From positions 248,001 to 312,000 of the forward strand of contig NZ_CPYD01000005.1 in NCBI RefSeq assembly GCF_001112925.1: a stretch of DNA of 64,000 nucleotides. Reading direction: 5' to 3'. Source of the DNA: Yersinia nurmii. Its GTDB lineage: Bacteria; Pseudomonadota; Gammaproteobacteria; Enterobacterales; Enterobacteriaceae. The notes under the pieces were generated by a model that had not been told where the DNA came from, did not search any database, and saw only the letters and a list, made by a program, of their open reading frames with translations. Below, one piece after another: positions 8,784 to 17,976 of the stretch. Numbering within the stretch: the stretch's first letter is position 1; each line of letters opens with the position of its first letter. Both the position numbers and the translations under genes were made by a program.

Positions 8784-9467
8784 ATGACTGACGATTTTAA
8801 CCGCACCGCCAAGGTATTATCCGTCTTTGACTTTGACGGCACGCTGACGCACCACGATAGTTTTATCCCTTTTTTGCAGTTTGCATTCGGCAAAAGATAC
8901 TTTGTCCGTCGTCTGGTAAAACTGGTATTGCCTACCATTAAGTGTCTTCGACGAGAACTTACGCGGGACGAGCTGAAAGAAGTGCTGATCAAAACCTACC
9001 TGACCGGGGTTGAGGATACATGGGTCCGGCAAAAAGCCGAAGAGTTCTGTTCTCTTTACTGGAGCAAATTAATGCGCCCAGCGGGGCTGCTGGCAGTAGC
9101 CACGGAAGTGAACTCCGGAGCTGAAGTCACGCTATGTTCCGCTTCACCGGCAATGGTTCTGCAGCCTTTCGCTGACAAACTCGGCGTTAAACTTATCGGT
9201 ACTCAGCTTGAGGTAAAAGACGGTTTACTTACCGGGCGCATCAGCGGCCATAATTGCCGTTGCGCACAGAAGATCAAACGCCTAGAAAGTGTGTATGGAA
9301 ATCTGGCTGATTACCACCTGAGAGCCTGGGGAGACACCCGAGGCGATTACGAGCTGCTGGCCGCCGCTCAGGACCCGCACTGGCGGCATTTCCATCCTGG
9401 CTGGTCTAAAAAGAAATCCCGACTGGCGAAATTACGCCTGACCAGCTTAAACCCGCCGCGTCAGTAA
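8784..9467 (+). CDS. HAD-IB family phosphatase
   Basis: 227 aa haloacid dehalogenase-type hydrolase. Motif I is FDFDGTLT with nucleophile Asp16 and acid Asp18; motif II is LCSASPAM; motif IV is GDTRGD. The pattern is that of the HAD-IB subfamily, which contains phosphoserine phosphatase-like and lipid phosphate phosphatases such as PgpC. A GGAG box precedes the ATG. It converges on terF with a strong hairpin between the two stops. The substrate is unknown; a link to ter metabolism is possible from location only. Confidence 0.82.
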   Translation: MTDDFNRTAKVLSVFDFDGTLTHHDSFIPFLQFAFGKRYFVRRLVKLVLPTIKCLRRELTRDELKEVLIKTYLTGVEDTWVRQKAEEFCSLYWSKLMRPAGLLAVATEVNSGAEVTLCSASPAMVLQPFADKLGVKLIGTQLEVKDGLLTGRISGHNCRCAQKIKRLESVYGNLADYHLRAWGDTRGDYELLAAAQDPHWRHFHPGWSKKKSRLAKLRLTSLNPPRQ

Positions 9468-9496
9468 TCCCTTATGCCTATCAGATAATGCGTAAT

Positions 9497-9516
9497 GCGC
9501 CCCGACTCCGGGGCGC
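9497..9516. terminator. Hairpin between the HAD-IB gene and terF
   Basis: GCGCCCC and GGGGCGC form a 7-base GC stem around GACTCC, exactly in the gap between two convergent stop codons. Confidence 0.65.
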
Positions 9517-10776
9517 TCAAAATGATAGAATGCGCTCAGCAATAGCGGCATCGTGCCAGTCCTTAAACTCCTCTAGGAGCAAGTCATAAAGCCGGTCTTC
9601 TTTTAACGTGGCAAAGTTATCGATAGCAAAAAAATTGGTGTTATCCACCCGACGCTCAGTAAAGCTATCCAATTTTTCCAGAATTCCGTAATTTGCCCCC
9701 CCCAGCCCAACGAACTTCCAAAAAATCGGGTAATTGGCCGAGCGTCGTATGGCATTCTTGATTTCTCGGGTTTTACTGATCCCACCGTCAGTAATAAATA
9801 CTACATACACCGGCAGCTCACTGCCTTTAAAGAAATCGACAATTTCCTCCATTACCGGTGGCTCGTTGTTGACGCCGCCCAATCCAGGCAAATTCTCCCA
9901 CGTTGTACGTTTAGATGTATTTTGAATAGAATCAATATAACCATCGAGGTTATCTAGCGTGACATCCGGATATTTACGATGCCGCTCAGCAAACCCCCAA
10001 ACATCCATCGAGCCATCATCGTCAAACTGTACGGCTAATACCGCAATACGATCTAGCACTGCCTGGACGTTCCCTCTATTAAATTGCCCCTTCATCGAAC
10101 CGGATGCATCCAGCACAAAAGCCACTTTAGCTTTCACTGATTGTAGTTTGTATTTATGCAGGCTAACGGCGGCATTTTTTGCCAGATTGACCAAACGAGG
10201 AGCGGTCTGTTCGAGCTTTTTCTCCAGACTTACTGTTGGAGTCGAGGTTAAACTCGCTGGCGGTGGTGTCGTGGCAATATCAACGCCAAAATTGATCGCC
10301 AGCGGTTCCAGCCCACCGTTGAATCCTTGCCCAAGTGCTCGCAGTTTCCAATATCCGCTATATCTGTATATTTCCGCCACGATCAGGGCTTTTTCACTAC
10401 GCTCGGAGGTTTCCACAGTAAATAAAGCTGCATTCTCAGTCTCAGCGGAAAAATGTAGTTGTTGAAGGCTGGCAATAGAGTCCTGCCCATCAATAACCAA
10501 TGTAATGGCAACCTTGCTGATATCGGCATCAATCCTAGAAAGATCTAACGTGATAACGCTGCTTTGCGCTGCGTGTTGTAACGTCAGACTTCCATCCGTC
10601 GCTACAGGATGATTGAAAAAGAAAAAATCGTCATCCCCTCTCACTTTCCCGCGAGTGGTCAAAAAAAACACGGCGGTATCAACCTCGCTTCGGAAAGAAG
10701 AAGTTGTTGGGTAAGAAAGTGTCAGTTTGAGTGAATGCTGAGTTAACGCGATGTTCTGTCCAGCCTGAAGATGCAT
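9517..10776 (-). CDS. terF: TerF: TerD-domain plus von Willebrand A-domain protein
   Basis: About 419 aa (E. coli TerF is 413). An N-terminal TerD-like calcium-binding beta-sandwich (residues 1-170, ending [18 protein letters not shown]) joins through a Pro-rich linker (PPPAS) to a VWA domain whose MIDAS motif DASGS is at 223-227. VWA domains bind metal and protein ligands, so TerF may link Ter complexes to partners. The ATG at 10776 is chosen because AAGGA lies 8 bases before it; an in-frame ATG 21 bases upstream lacks a box. A strong terminator separates it from terE, so it may be expressed less than the rest or from its own promoter. Confidence 0.92.
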   Translation of the reverse strand: MHLQAGQNIALTQHSLKLTLSYPTTSSFRSEVDTAVFFLTTRGKVRGDDDFFFFNHPVATDGSLTLQHAAQSSVITLDLSRIDADISKVAITLVIDGQDSIASLQQLHFSAETENAALFTVETSERSEKALIVAEIYRYSGYWKLRALGQGFNGGLEPLAINFGVDIATTPPPASLTSTPTVSLEKKLEQTAPRLVNLAKNAAVSLHKYKLQSVKAKVAFVLDASGSMKGQFNRGNVQAVLDRIAVLAVQFDDDGSMDVWGFAERHRKYPDVTLDNLDGYIDSIQNTSKRTTWENLPGLGGVNNEPPVMEEIVDFFKGSELPVYVVFITDGGISKTREIKNAIRRSANYPIFWKFVGLGGANYGILEKLDSFTERRVDNTNFFAIDNFATLKEDRLYDLLLEEFKDWHDAAIAERILSF

Positions 10777-10843
10777 ATCTAAAGTCCTTGATTCCATATC
10801 AAACTACAGTGGTAACTTTCCTATTATTTACGGGTTTACTCAT

Positions 10844-10868
10844 AAAAAACCCCGGTATCACCGGGGTT
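10844..10868 (-). terminator. Intrinsic terminator between terE and terF
   Basis: On the minus strand AACCCCGG pairs with CCGGGGTT around a 5-base loop and is followed by six U. It sits just after the terE stop and 68 bases before terF, so most terZABCDE transcripts should end here. Confidence 0.85.
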
Positions 10869-10885
10869 CGCCATCACTGCGGAAA

Positions 10886-11461
10886 TTAGACGTTGACGCC
10901 GTGCTGAGAGGCCAGCGCAGATAAACCGCCAGCAAAGCCCTGGCCTACCGCTTTGAATTTCCACTCGGTACCGTGACGGTACAGTTCGCCGAAAATCATC
11001 GCCGTTTCGGTGGACGCGTCTTCAGACAAATCGAAACGAGCAATTTCAGCGCCAGAATCGTTGTTGTAAACACGCATGAAGCTATTACTCACCATGCCAA
11101 AGTTTTGTTTACGGCCTTCGGCATCGTAAATAGTGACGGCAAAGACCAGTTTCTTCACATCAGCCGGAACTTTGGCCAGATCGATTTTAACCTGCTCATC
11201 ATCGCCGTCGCCTTCACCGGTGCGGTTGTCGCCCTGATGTTCAACGGAAGCACAAGGGCTGAGTTTGTTATTGAAGAAAATGAAGTGAGCGTCAGACAGC
11301 ACTTTACCGTCTTCACCGACCATAAATACGGATGCATCCAGATCGAATCCCTGACCGTCGGTCACGCGAGAATCCCAACCCAGACCCACCATAGCGATGT
11401 TCATGGTGGGTGCTTCTTTAGTCAGGGATACGTTGCCGCCTTTCACGAGAGAAACTGCCAT
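10886..11461 (-). CDS. terE: Tellurium resistance protein TerE
   Basis: 191 aa TerD-domain protein, the family's usual length, starting [13 protein letters not shown] after an AGGAG box 8 bases upstream; a longer in-frame start at 11512 has no such box. The [13 protein letters not shown] loop (about residues 77-89) supplies acidic calcium ligands. TerD-family proteins are cytoplasmic and associate with TerC at the inner membrane; they confer resistance to tellurite, phage and pore-forming colicins in enterobacteria. It follows terD by 68 bases. TerD and TerE are close paralogues; the assignment uses gene order and the [13 protein letters not shown] end. Confidence 0.93.
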   Translation of the reverse strand: MAVSLVKGGNVSLTKEAPTMNIAMVGLGWDSRVTDGQGFDLDASVFMVGEDGKVLSDAHFIFFNNKLSPCASVEHQGDNRTGEGDGDDEQVKIDLAKVPADVKKLVFAVTIYDAEGRKQNFGMVSNSFMRVYNNDSGAEIARFDLSEDASTETAMIFGELYRHGTEWKFKAVGQGFAGGLSALASQHGVNV

Positions 11462-11529
11462 TTTAAAGCTCCTGCTTATAATTGGATTATTGGGCAACGA
11501 CTTGCTGCCCAAGTGTTAAACGGTGGCGA

Positions 11530-12108
11530 TTAGAACGCATTAATACCGTACTGTGCGCAGACGGAAGCCAGACCGCCAGCGTAACCCTGACCTACCGCAC
11601 GGAATTTCCACTCTGCACCGTGGCGGTACAATTCGCCAAACAGCATGGCGGTTTCGGTGGAAGCGTCTTCGGTCAGATCGTAACGAGCGACTTCGGTTTG
11701 GTTGTCATCATTGACCAATCGGATAAATGCGCCGGAAACTTGACCAAAGCTCTGACGGCGAGTTTGCGCGTCATGAATGGTGACTACGAAGACAATTTTG
11801 TCTACGTCAGCTGGGATATGATCCAACTTGATTTTCAGAGATTCATCGTCGCCATCGCCTTCACCGGTACGGTTATCACCGGTGTGAACCACTGAGCCAT
11901 CGGCAGATTTCAGGTTGTTATAGAAAATGAAGTCTGCGTCGCCACGTACTTTTCCATTTGCAGCCAGCAGAAATGCTGATGCATCAAGGTCGAAATCCTG
12001 ACCATCGGTAGAACGTGCATCCCAACCCAGCCCAATCAGGACATTCTTCATGGTTGGAGCCGCTTTGCTCAGGGAGACATTACCGCCTTTAGATAAAGAA
12101 ACGCTCAT
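11530..12108 (-). CDS. terD: Tellurium resistance protein TerD
   Basis: 192 aa TerD-domain protein, start [13 protein letters not shown] after a GAGG box. Same acidic [13 protein letters not shown] calcium loop as TerE and the family signature [19 protein letters not shown] near residues 28-46. TerD is the namesake calcium-binding protein and is essential, together with terB, terC and terE, for tellurite resistance in plasmid-borne ter operons. Lies between terC (53 bases upstream) and terE. No truncation or missing motif residues. Confidence 0.94.
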   Translation of the reverse strand: MSVSLSKGGNVSLSKAAPTMKNVLIGLGWDARSTDGQDFDLDASAFLLAANGKVRGDADFIFYNNLKSADGSVVHTGDNRTGEGDGDDESLKIKLDHIPADVDKIVFVVTIHDAQTRRQSFGQVSGAFIRLVNDDNQTEVARYDLTEDASTETAMLFGELYRHGAEWKFRAVGQGYAGGLASVCAQYGINAF

Positions 12109-12161
12109 GTTAGTAACCTCTTGAGTTGATATTTTTCGAATTCAAATTCAGGAATCAGGGA

Positions 12162-13205
12162 TCAGTTCCCCTTTTCTTCCTCAGGGTCCGGTTTGCCAGG
12201 GAACATTACGCTGGCAATGATACCTACCGCTAGCACGCCGAGAACCACAAATAGGCTCGTGGTGGCTGAAATGTTGTAACCGTGGTGCCAAATGTGATCT
12301 GTTGCATTCAAGCCCAGTTTCGCGGCAATAAAGAACAGCAACGCAACAACGGCTTTTTCGAGGTGAACCAGATATTGTTTCAATGCTTCCAAAACAAAAT
12401 ACAGCGTACGCAGACCCAGAATAGCGAACATCATGGCGCTGTAAACAATCAGAGGCTCGCGGCTGACGGCAATAATTGCCGGTACGGAATCAAAGGCAAA
12501 CATCACGTCAGACAGCTCGACTACCGCAACACACAGCATCAGCGGGGTTGCGTACAATGCGGCTTTGGTTCCACGCCCTACGGTAACGTCCTGATTTTCC
12601 GGCTTCGCCAGTTCTTCATCGACTTCTTTCTGATTCAGCAAGAAAGCATGCCCTTTCAACTTCGGCCAAATCGGGAAGAAGCGTTTTACCATGCGATAAG
12701 CCAGATGCTGCGAATAATCTTCAATTTCATCGCTTTCGCTGCCGCTTCTCAGCATCATCACCGCCGTCCAGGCCACAATCAGCGCAAACACGATTTCAAC
12801 GTAAGGCCCAAGGCTCAATAGCCCAGTACCGATAGCGACGAAAATACCACGGAAGAAGATTGCCCCGATAATCCCCCAATAGAGGACTCGGTGACGATAA
12901 CGGTCCGGCACAGAGAACCAGGAGAAAATCGCCATCATGACGAACAGGTTATCGACCGAAAGGACCTTCTCCAGCGCATAACCCGTAACGAACAGGCTGG
13001 CCACTTCCGCGCCGTGATGAAGATATAGGAAGCCGGCAAACACCATCGCCACAAAGATCCAGAAAATAGACCATAAAGCGGCGCTTTTCAGCGAAATAGG
13101 CTTGTCATGGCGGTGCATGAACAGGTCGATAAAAATGGCTCCCACAGACAAAGCAATAAAGACAATGACTGTTTCAGTTGGGAAGCCGATATGCGTGGAT
13201 ACCAT
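12162..13205 (-). CDS. terC: TerC integral membrane protein
   Basis: 347 aa inner-membrane protein with about nine hydrophobic segments. The family motif EKVLSVDNLFVM (about residues 82-93) and ELSDVMFAFDSVPAI (about 222-236) carry the conserved acidic residues of TerC, a family with metal-efflux members such as MntP-associated Alx. In ter operons TerC is the membrane anchor for the TerB and TerD-family complex. It lies 26 bases after terB. Full length, all hallmark residues present. Confidence 0.95.
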   Translation of the reverse strand: MVSTHIGFPTETVIVFIALSVGAIFIDLFMHRHDKPISLKSAALWSIFWIFVAMVFAGFLYLHHGAEVASLFVTGYALEKVLSVDNLFVMMAIFSWFSVPDRYRHRVLYWGIIGAIFFRGIFVAIGTGLLSLGPYVEIVFALIVAWTAVMMLRSGSESDEIEDYSQHLAYRMVKRFFPIWPKLKGHAFLLNQKEVDEELAKPENQDVTVGRGTKAALYATPLMLCVAVVELSDVMFAFDSVPAIIAVSREPLIVYSAMMFAILGLRTLYFVLEALKQYLVHLEKAVVALLFFIAAKLGLNATDHIWHHGYNISATTSLFVVLGVLAVGIIASVMFPGKPDPEEEKGN

Positions 13206-13231
13206 ATATAACCCTTACCAAATACTTATAT

Positions 13232-13687
13232 TCAGAGGCCGAATTCAGCAGGCTCAAAGCCCAGTGCGACGGCGATTTCACGAACTGCCTGTTGTTCATC
13301 CTGGTCAAAGTCACCGTCACTTTTCGCGACGGCAATCCCGACTCGAATTGCTAGCTGAGCGGCTTCAGGCTGATCTTTCAGAGCAAGAATGTGCTTCATG
13401 GTTTCCCCCTTGCCAATTTCGAGATCGAAATCGAAGCTGGAAACCAGTTTGTTAAAGAATTCAATAACCTCAGAGGTATCAAACACACTTAACTCATCGG
13501 ATGCACGCAGAAAGCCAATCATCTTCTGCTTTTCTTCCGCGCTAACGCCGCCGCTGGCAACCGAAATACGTGCACACACGGCCACGGTGCCTTGCATAAA
13601 TTTTTTATTTTTGAAGCGACTAACTTGCTTAGTCAGTTCCGCACGACCAGTATTGAATGCGCCTTTAACTTTGTTGAAAAAACTCAT
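13232..13687 (-). CDS. terB: Tellurite resistance protein TerB
   Basis: 151 aa, the exact length of E. coli TerB. All-helical metal-binding protein; the EF-like acidic segments VAKSDGDFDQDEQQ (about 120-133) and VASGGVSAEEKQKM (about 43-56) are the conserved metal sites. TerB bridges TerC and TerD-family proteins at the inner face of the membrane. An AAGGAA box stands 7 bases before the ATG at 13687; the longer in-frame start at 13747 would lie inside terA and is rejected. 26-base gap to terA on one side and to terC on the other. Confidence 0.94.
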   Translation of the reverse strand: MSFFNKVKGAFNTGRAELTKQVSRFKNKKFMQGTVAVCARISVASGGVSAEEKQKMIGFLRASDELSVFDTSEVIEFFNKLVSSFDFDLEIGKGETMKHILALKDQPEAAQLAIRVGIAVAKSDGDFDQDEQQAVREIAVALGFEPAEFGL

Positions 13688-13713
13688 TCTGTATTCCTTA
13701 TTATTGTCTGAAA

Positions 13714-14856
13714 TTACTTTGAACCCGCTTTCCAACGGAATCCCCAACCCAGTGCTTTATCCATATCGCTGTGGTCTTTAAAGAACTGGTTGATACGTTC
13801 GACTTTGATCGTGCCCTGCTCGTTGACCAACCGGGCAATCGCACACATGTTGCGGCTGTTTTGTCCCTCGGTCATACGCGTTTCTATCGGCGGTTGATCT
13901 GGAATATGGATAGTGACGACACCGTCGGTATTATCCCAGCTCGCGGCACCTTCGTAGATAAAGGCGAAAACCAATACCTGACGAATATTCTTCCATTCCC
14001 GACCGTTGATATGCAGCCATTCACCGTCCGATACATCTCCGGTACGATCATCGCCCTGCAATTGCACGAAAGGTTCCTGATGGAACGAACCAAAGCCGTT
14101 CCCCAAAGCCTGAACCACCGACTTATGGCCATCATCCAACTCGACGAAAGCACCTAAATCCAGATCGACACCTTTATTCGCGCTAAACATACTGCGCAGG
14201 CCGGAGGAAGCGCTGCCACGATGCCAGTTCAGGTTAATGCGGATTTCGCCAAAGTTGTCACGCTTCGCGAGGCTGATCGCCGGTTTATCTTTGGTGAGGG
14301 AAACTTTGCTCAGGTTGATCTTAGCCGGAGCGGGCGTTGGTACAGGGGTCGGTGCAGGAGTATCCGCAATATCGACGCCAAAATGTTCAGCCAATGGCTT
14401 AAGACCGCCGTTGAAGCCCTGCGCGATGAAGCGGAATTTCCATTCGCCGTTACGGCGATACAGTTCACCCAGAATCAAAGCGGCTTCTTGACGGCCAGCC
14501 AGCGCTACGTTGCCGCAGATCAGCACGTCGCTTCCATCCTCAACCTGTATCGACAAACGTTGCAGACCAGAAACGGTCTGATTGCCATCGCAGGTTACCG
14601 TAAACGCCACTTTCTCAACGTCTGAACGCAGTCGAGTGAGATCCACGGTAAACAGAGTGTCGTTGCCTTGAGCAACCAAACTCACGGTGTTGTCGTTATT
14701 AACAGGTTGGCCGTAAAACACCATATCGGCGTCGCCCTGGACTTTTCCGTTGGCAAACAGCCGAAATGCAGAGGCATCGACGGGTGCGCCGGATAAAACT
14801 CGCACCGTCAATGATTGAGAAGGTACGGGAGCATTGCCCCCAGGAGTCATATTCAT
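13714..14856 (-). CDS. terA: Tellurite resistance protein TerA, two TerD-like domains
   Basis: 380 aa. The first TerD-like domain (residues 1-165, with WKFRFIAQGFNGGLKPLAEHFG near its end) is followed by a Pro/Thr/Ala linker (TPAPTPVPTPAPAK) and a second, divergent domain (about 190-380). The acidic loop of the second domain reads GDDRTGDVSDGE. Its ATG overlaps the terZ stop by one base (TAATG), so translation is coupled. Cytoplasmic; predicted to join the Ter complex. Length and layout match E. coli TerA. Confidence 0.93.
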   Translation of the reverse strand: MNMTPGGNAPVPSQSLTVRVLSGAPVDASAFRLFANGKVQGDADMVFYGQPVNNDNTVSLVAQGNDTLFTVDLTRLRSDVEKVAFTVTCDGNQTVSGLQRLSIQVEDGSDVLICGNVALAGRQEAALILGELYRRNGEWKFRFIAQGFNGGLKPLAEHFGVDIADTPAPTPVPTPAPAKINLSKVSLTKDKPAISLAKRDNFGEIRINLNWHRGSASSGLRSMFSANKGVDLDLGAFVELDDGHKSVVQALGNGFGSFHQEPFVQLQGDDRTGDVSDGEWLHINGREWKNIRQVLVFAFIYEGAASWDNTDGVVTIHIPDQPPIETRMTEGQNSRNMCAIARLVNEQGTIKVERINQFFKDHSDMDKALGWGFRWKAGSK

Positions 14857-15440
14857 TAGCGCACCACGGTAGCAACAATATCCGAATGCATGTCGTCAAT
14901 AGTACGACCGCGACAGGCGTGACCATGAGCGGTAAAGTCCCATTGCCCGTTGTTACGGCGCAGTGACGCAATAACAATACCGGTGTGAGGCCCTTGATCG
15001 GTTAGCTGGTAACGAGCCATTTCTTTATTATTTCCCCGATCCACAACGCGGCAGAACGCGTTATCTACGTCATTAAACGTCTGACCACGGAAGCTGTTAA
15101 CGGTGAACGCGAGGTATTCAACCTGATGTGGTAAGCGGTTCAAATCCACACGAATCACTTCGTCATCACCATCGCCTTCACCGGTCAGATTATCGCCAGT
15201 ATGGACGACTGAGCCGCAAGACGACTCTAATTTACGGAACCAGATGGTATCGATGGTATTACCGGATTTATCCAATAATACACAGCCCGCATCAAGATCA
15301 ATGGAATTATTTCCGCCAAAAAGACTGCCTAATAACCCTTTTTTCTTAATTGGATCCCAGCCTAAACCAAATTGAAGTTGGCTAAGAGAAGACGATTGTT
15401 TACTTAGTGAAACCGTCTGGTTTTTGCTTAATGAAACCAT
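14856..15440 (-). CDS. terZ: Tellurium resistance protein TerZ
   Basis: 194 aa TerD-domain protein and first gene of terZABCDE. It starts MVSLSKNQTVSL, and has the [13 protein letters not shown] calcium loop, with a basic insertion KKKGLLGSLFGGNNS (about 32-46) that is typical of TerZ. An AAGGA box lies 11 bases before the ATG. The long AT-rich gap before it is shared with the divergent biosynthetic operon, so both arms are probably regulated together. Confidence 0.94.
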   Translation of the reverse strand: MVSLSKNQTVSLSKQSSSLSQLQFGLGWDPIKKKGLLGSLFGGNNSIDLDAGCVLLDKSGNTIDTIWFRKLESSCGSVVHTGDNLTGEGDGDDEVIRVDLNRLPHQVEYLAFTVNSFRGQTFNDVDNAFCRVVDRGNNKEMARYQLTDQGPHTGIVIASLRRNNGQWDFTAHGHACRGRTIDDMHSDIVATVVR

Positions 15441-15522
15441 GTTTTATATTCCTTCAACAGGATATGAAAAATAACCACATTCTTTACATTAAAATCGCGA
15501 ATTTAAAAATCATATCATGATG

Positions 15523-15540
15523 AAGTTCTTGAACAAGTTC
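15523..15540. promoter_or_regulatory. Nested palindrome, possible operator of the ter operons
   Basis: AAGTTCTTGAACAAGTTC: the direct repeat AAGTTC flanks TTGAAC, giving two overlapping inverted repeats (GTTC-TT-GAAC and GAAC-AA-GTTC). Located 83 bases upstream of terZ. A regulator site, perhaps for TerW, is inferred. Confidence 0.45.
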
Positions 15541-15690
15541 ATTTTTAGCTATTATCGTTAACAAATCATTTATTTATATGATATATAAGATATTTTATTT
15601 TTATACTCTTAGCAAAATAAGCTTTTTATCATCTAAAAATCTTTTCATATCTTTACATTATTAGTACAAAAAATATAAGTCATAATATGA

Positions 15691-15719
15691 TTGACATGTA
15701 AAAATAACGCTCATAGACT
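15691..15719 (+). promoter_or_regulatory. Sigma-70 promoter of the ter-associated biosynthetic operon
   Basis: A perfect TTGACA -35 box (15691-15696), a 17-base spacer and TAGACT as -10 (15714-15719, four of six matches), about 48 bases before the first ATG. Confidence 0.65.
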
Positions 15720-15766
15720 CTCGGCTATTTAATTCGCCTGTCGGCCCTGCGTGGAAATATATATCA

Positions 15767-16828
15767 ATGGCACATAAAATTTGGCTTATGGAAGGTCTGT
15801 CTTCCCAACGAGATATTATTCAGGGCATTAATACTTTCGCTAAAAATAAAGATACGGACATTTTCGTTATTGCTTCCCACCGCAATGAACGTAATGAAAT
15901 TCTGTCGCAGGCGGATCTTGCTGTACTGGAGCCAAAAGAAGAACAGCGCCTTTCCTTTATTCTCTCGCTGGTTAAAAGACTTGATATTCAGGCCATTCAT
16001 ACCGGGCGCAATTCCCTATGGTTTGAATCCCATCGCAAAGAAATTGAATGTTCCGGCGTAAAACTCACTACCGGAGCCCGAAGCGTGGCGCAGCTTGAAC
16101 TGGCGGATGACAAAGTGAGTTTTGCCCAGTTTATGGAGCAGCAAAACCTGCCGGTCGTGCCTTCTATTCGCGTGGAATCACTGCCCGAACTGTGCCAGTT
16201 CATCACCCACTCTCCCTTTGGTTCAAAACCACTGTGCGTAAAGCCGGTAAAAGGGATTTATGGCATGGGATTCTGGCGCTTCGATGACAACGTTTCGGCT
16301 ATGGCGGCGTTTACTCATCCGGAAAACCGCAGGGTAAATCCGCACTTATATCTCCGCGCCCTCGAAGAATCGGATAGTTTTGAACCGCTGGTGTTGATGC
16401 CCTATCTGCCTGGCCCGGAGTACTCCGTTGATATGTTGGTTGAGCGAGGAAAAGTGCTGGCGGCGGTGGCACGTCGTAAAGAAGGTGCTCTTCAGTCTCT
16501 GGAAAACGCAGGGGAAGCTTACGAGCTGGGAAGAGCCTGTGCCGAAGCCATGCAGGCTGACGGGCTGGTCAACGTCCAAACCCGCCATAATGACAGCGGC
16601 AAACCAGAGTTACTTGAAATCAATATGCGTCCTTCCGGCGGCATCGGCTATACACGGTTCAGCGGCGTCAACCTGCCGGGTTTATTTGCCCTGCGCCAGC
16701 TGGGATTAATGAGCCAGCAAGAAGTGATGGACGAAGCCCGTCGCGCATTCTCCCCCGCTATCGTTCGCTCCATTACTGACGTTGTGCGTTATAACCCAAC
16801 CTTGACCAACCGACTCCCGCAGGAATAG
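15767..16828 (+). CDS. ATP-grasp domain ligase of the ter biosynthetic module
   Basis: 353 aa. The ATP-grasp core covers about residues 110-320: VKPVKGIYGMGFW as the nucleotide-binding strand and Gly loop, VLMPYLPGPEYSVDM before the hinge, and LLEINMRPSGGIGY carrying the Mg2+-binding Glu and Asn. Such enzymes join a carboxylate to an amine or thiol through an acyl phosphate. It opens a five-gene run with 0-5 base gaps or overlaps. Homologues sit beside ter genes in many bacteria and were proposed (Anantharaman, Iyer and Aravind, 2012) to act in making a nucleoside-like compound; the real substrate is unknown. Confidence 0.85.
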   Translation: MAHKIWLMEGLSSQRDIIQGINTFAKNKDTDIFVIASHRNERNEILSQADLAVLEPKEEQRLSFILSLVKRLDIQAIHTGRNSLWFESHRKEIECSGVKLTTGARSVAQLELADDKVSFAQFMEQQNLPVVPSIRVESLPELCQFITHSPFGSKPLCVKPVKGIYGMGFWRFDDNVSAMAAFTHPENRRVNPHLYLRALEESDSFEPLVLMPYLPGPEYSVDMLVERGKVLAAVARRKEGALQSLENAGEAYELGRACAEAMQADGLVNVQTRHNDSGKPELLEINMRPSGGIGYTRFSGVNLPGLFALRQLGLMSQQEVMDEARRAFSPAIVRSITDVVRYNPTLTNRLPQE

Positions 16829-16833
16829 TCACC

Positions 16834-17976
16834 ATGAATAATCACTCTGACCTTCAGATTTACCGCAGAGAGCTTTCCTGCGGCACGCTAAGCGTGACGC
16901 CAACCGGAGGCATCACCGCCTTTGACAACCTGTTCGAAATAGCAGAAAGGCGTAATCCTAAACGGGCATTTCTTTTTGTCAGTAAAGTTCTTGGCAGACA
17001 TATACCGGTTTCTCCGACGGTAATGCGTTCGGTTTATCGTCAGTTAGGGGAACAAATTCCCTCCCTAACGACAGGGCCTGTGTTGTTTATTGGCATGGCT
17101 GAAACCGCCGTTGGCCTAGGAGCCGGAGTGTTTGATGAAGTTCGGCACCGCGTGGCCGAACCGGTCTATCTCACCTCAACCCGCCATCCGGTAGAGGGCG
17201 AGTTATTGTGCGAATTCAAAGAAAATCATAGCCACGCCACCGACCATTTGATTTACCTGCCTCAAGACACCGAGCAGCGCCGTCGGGTATTACAAGCCAA
17301 AACCGTGGTTTTAATCGACGATGAAGCCACCACTGGAAATACCTTTATCAACCTGCTCGCAGCATTAAGAGAGACTGCGGGTCTGCACCAGATTCAGCAG
17401 GTGATTGCGGTCACACTGACCGATTGGAGTGGTAGCTCCATCGCAGAACGCTGCCCGCTACCGGTACAAACCGTATCCTTAGCGCAGGGAAACTGGCACT
17501 GGGAGAAAAATCCTGACGCGCCCGTGCCAATCATGCCTTCTGTGAATATCACCGCGTCCGGCAACGTCCCGATAACCGGTAAACAAAGCTGGGGACGGCT
17601 CGGAATGAATGTACCTGCGAACGATCTGGGGCTATCCCTTCAGGCGACGGCAGGAGAAAAGCTATTGGTATTAGGAAGCAGCGAATTTGTCTGGGAACCC
17701 TTCTTACTGGCGGAACGGCTGGAAAAACAGGGAGCAGAGGTCAAATACAGTTCAACGACCCGCTCACCGATTGCCACCAGCTTCGCGATCGAATCAGCCA
17801 TTGCCTTCACCGATAATTACGGATTAGGTATCCCTAACTTCGTCTATAACGTGGCTCATCAGCGTTTTGACCGAATCTTGCTATGTATCGAAACGCCGAC
17901 AGAAAGCGTCGATCCCGCACTACTGGAGGCGCTGAAAAAAGTGGCTCCCGCCGTTGAGGTTATTTCCTATGAATAA
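16834..17976 (+). CDS. Phosphoribosyltransferase with C-terminal TRSP domain
   Basis: 380 aa. The N-terminal part is a PRTase_2-type fold: the PRPP-binding loop VVLIDDEATTGNT lies near residues 153-165 and an upstream substrate loop GMAETAVGLG near 88-97. The C-terminal part (about 250-380) is the TRSP domain, named for its Thr-Arg-Ser-Pro signature, seen here as TTRSPIAT. It would transfer ribose 5-phosphate from PRPP onto an unknown base-like acceptor, or run the reverse. AGGA box before the ATG, 5 bases after the ATP-grasp stop. The fusion is typical of ter-linked operons. Confidence 0.87.
   Translation: MNNHSDLQIYRRELSCGTLSVTPTGGITAFDNLFEIAERRNPKRAFLFVSKVLGRHIPVSPTVMRSVYRQLGEQIPSLTTGPVLFIGMAETAVGLGAGVFDEVRHRVAEPVYLTSTRHPVEGELLCEFKENHSHATDHLIYLPQDTEQRRRVLQAKTVVLIDDEATTGNTFINLLAALRETAGLHQIQQVIAVTLTDWSGSSIAERCPLPVQTVSLAQGNWHWEKNPDAPVPIMPSVNITASGNVPITGKQSWGRLGMNVPANDLGLSLQATAGEKLLVLGSSEFVWEPFLLAERLEKQGAEVKYSSTTRSPIATSFAIESAIAFTDNYGLGIPNFVYNVAHQRFDRILLCIETPTESVDPALLEALKKVAPAVEVISYE

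Larger units (their letters stand above)
15441..15766. promoter_or_regulatory. AT-rich divergent control region of the ter locus
   Basis: 326 bases without a gene between terZ and the ATP-grasp gene. It is much richer in A and T than the flanking genes. It contains the nested repeat at 15523-15540 and a plus-strand promoter at 15691-15719. No clear minus-strand sigma-70 pair stood out to me for terZ. Confidence 0.7.

Noticed and set aside
10973-11895. Long plus-strand ORFs (up to 186 codons) opposite terE and terD
   Set aside because: They are antisense shadows of two conserved genes with biased codon use, and have no ribosome site or recognisable product.
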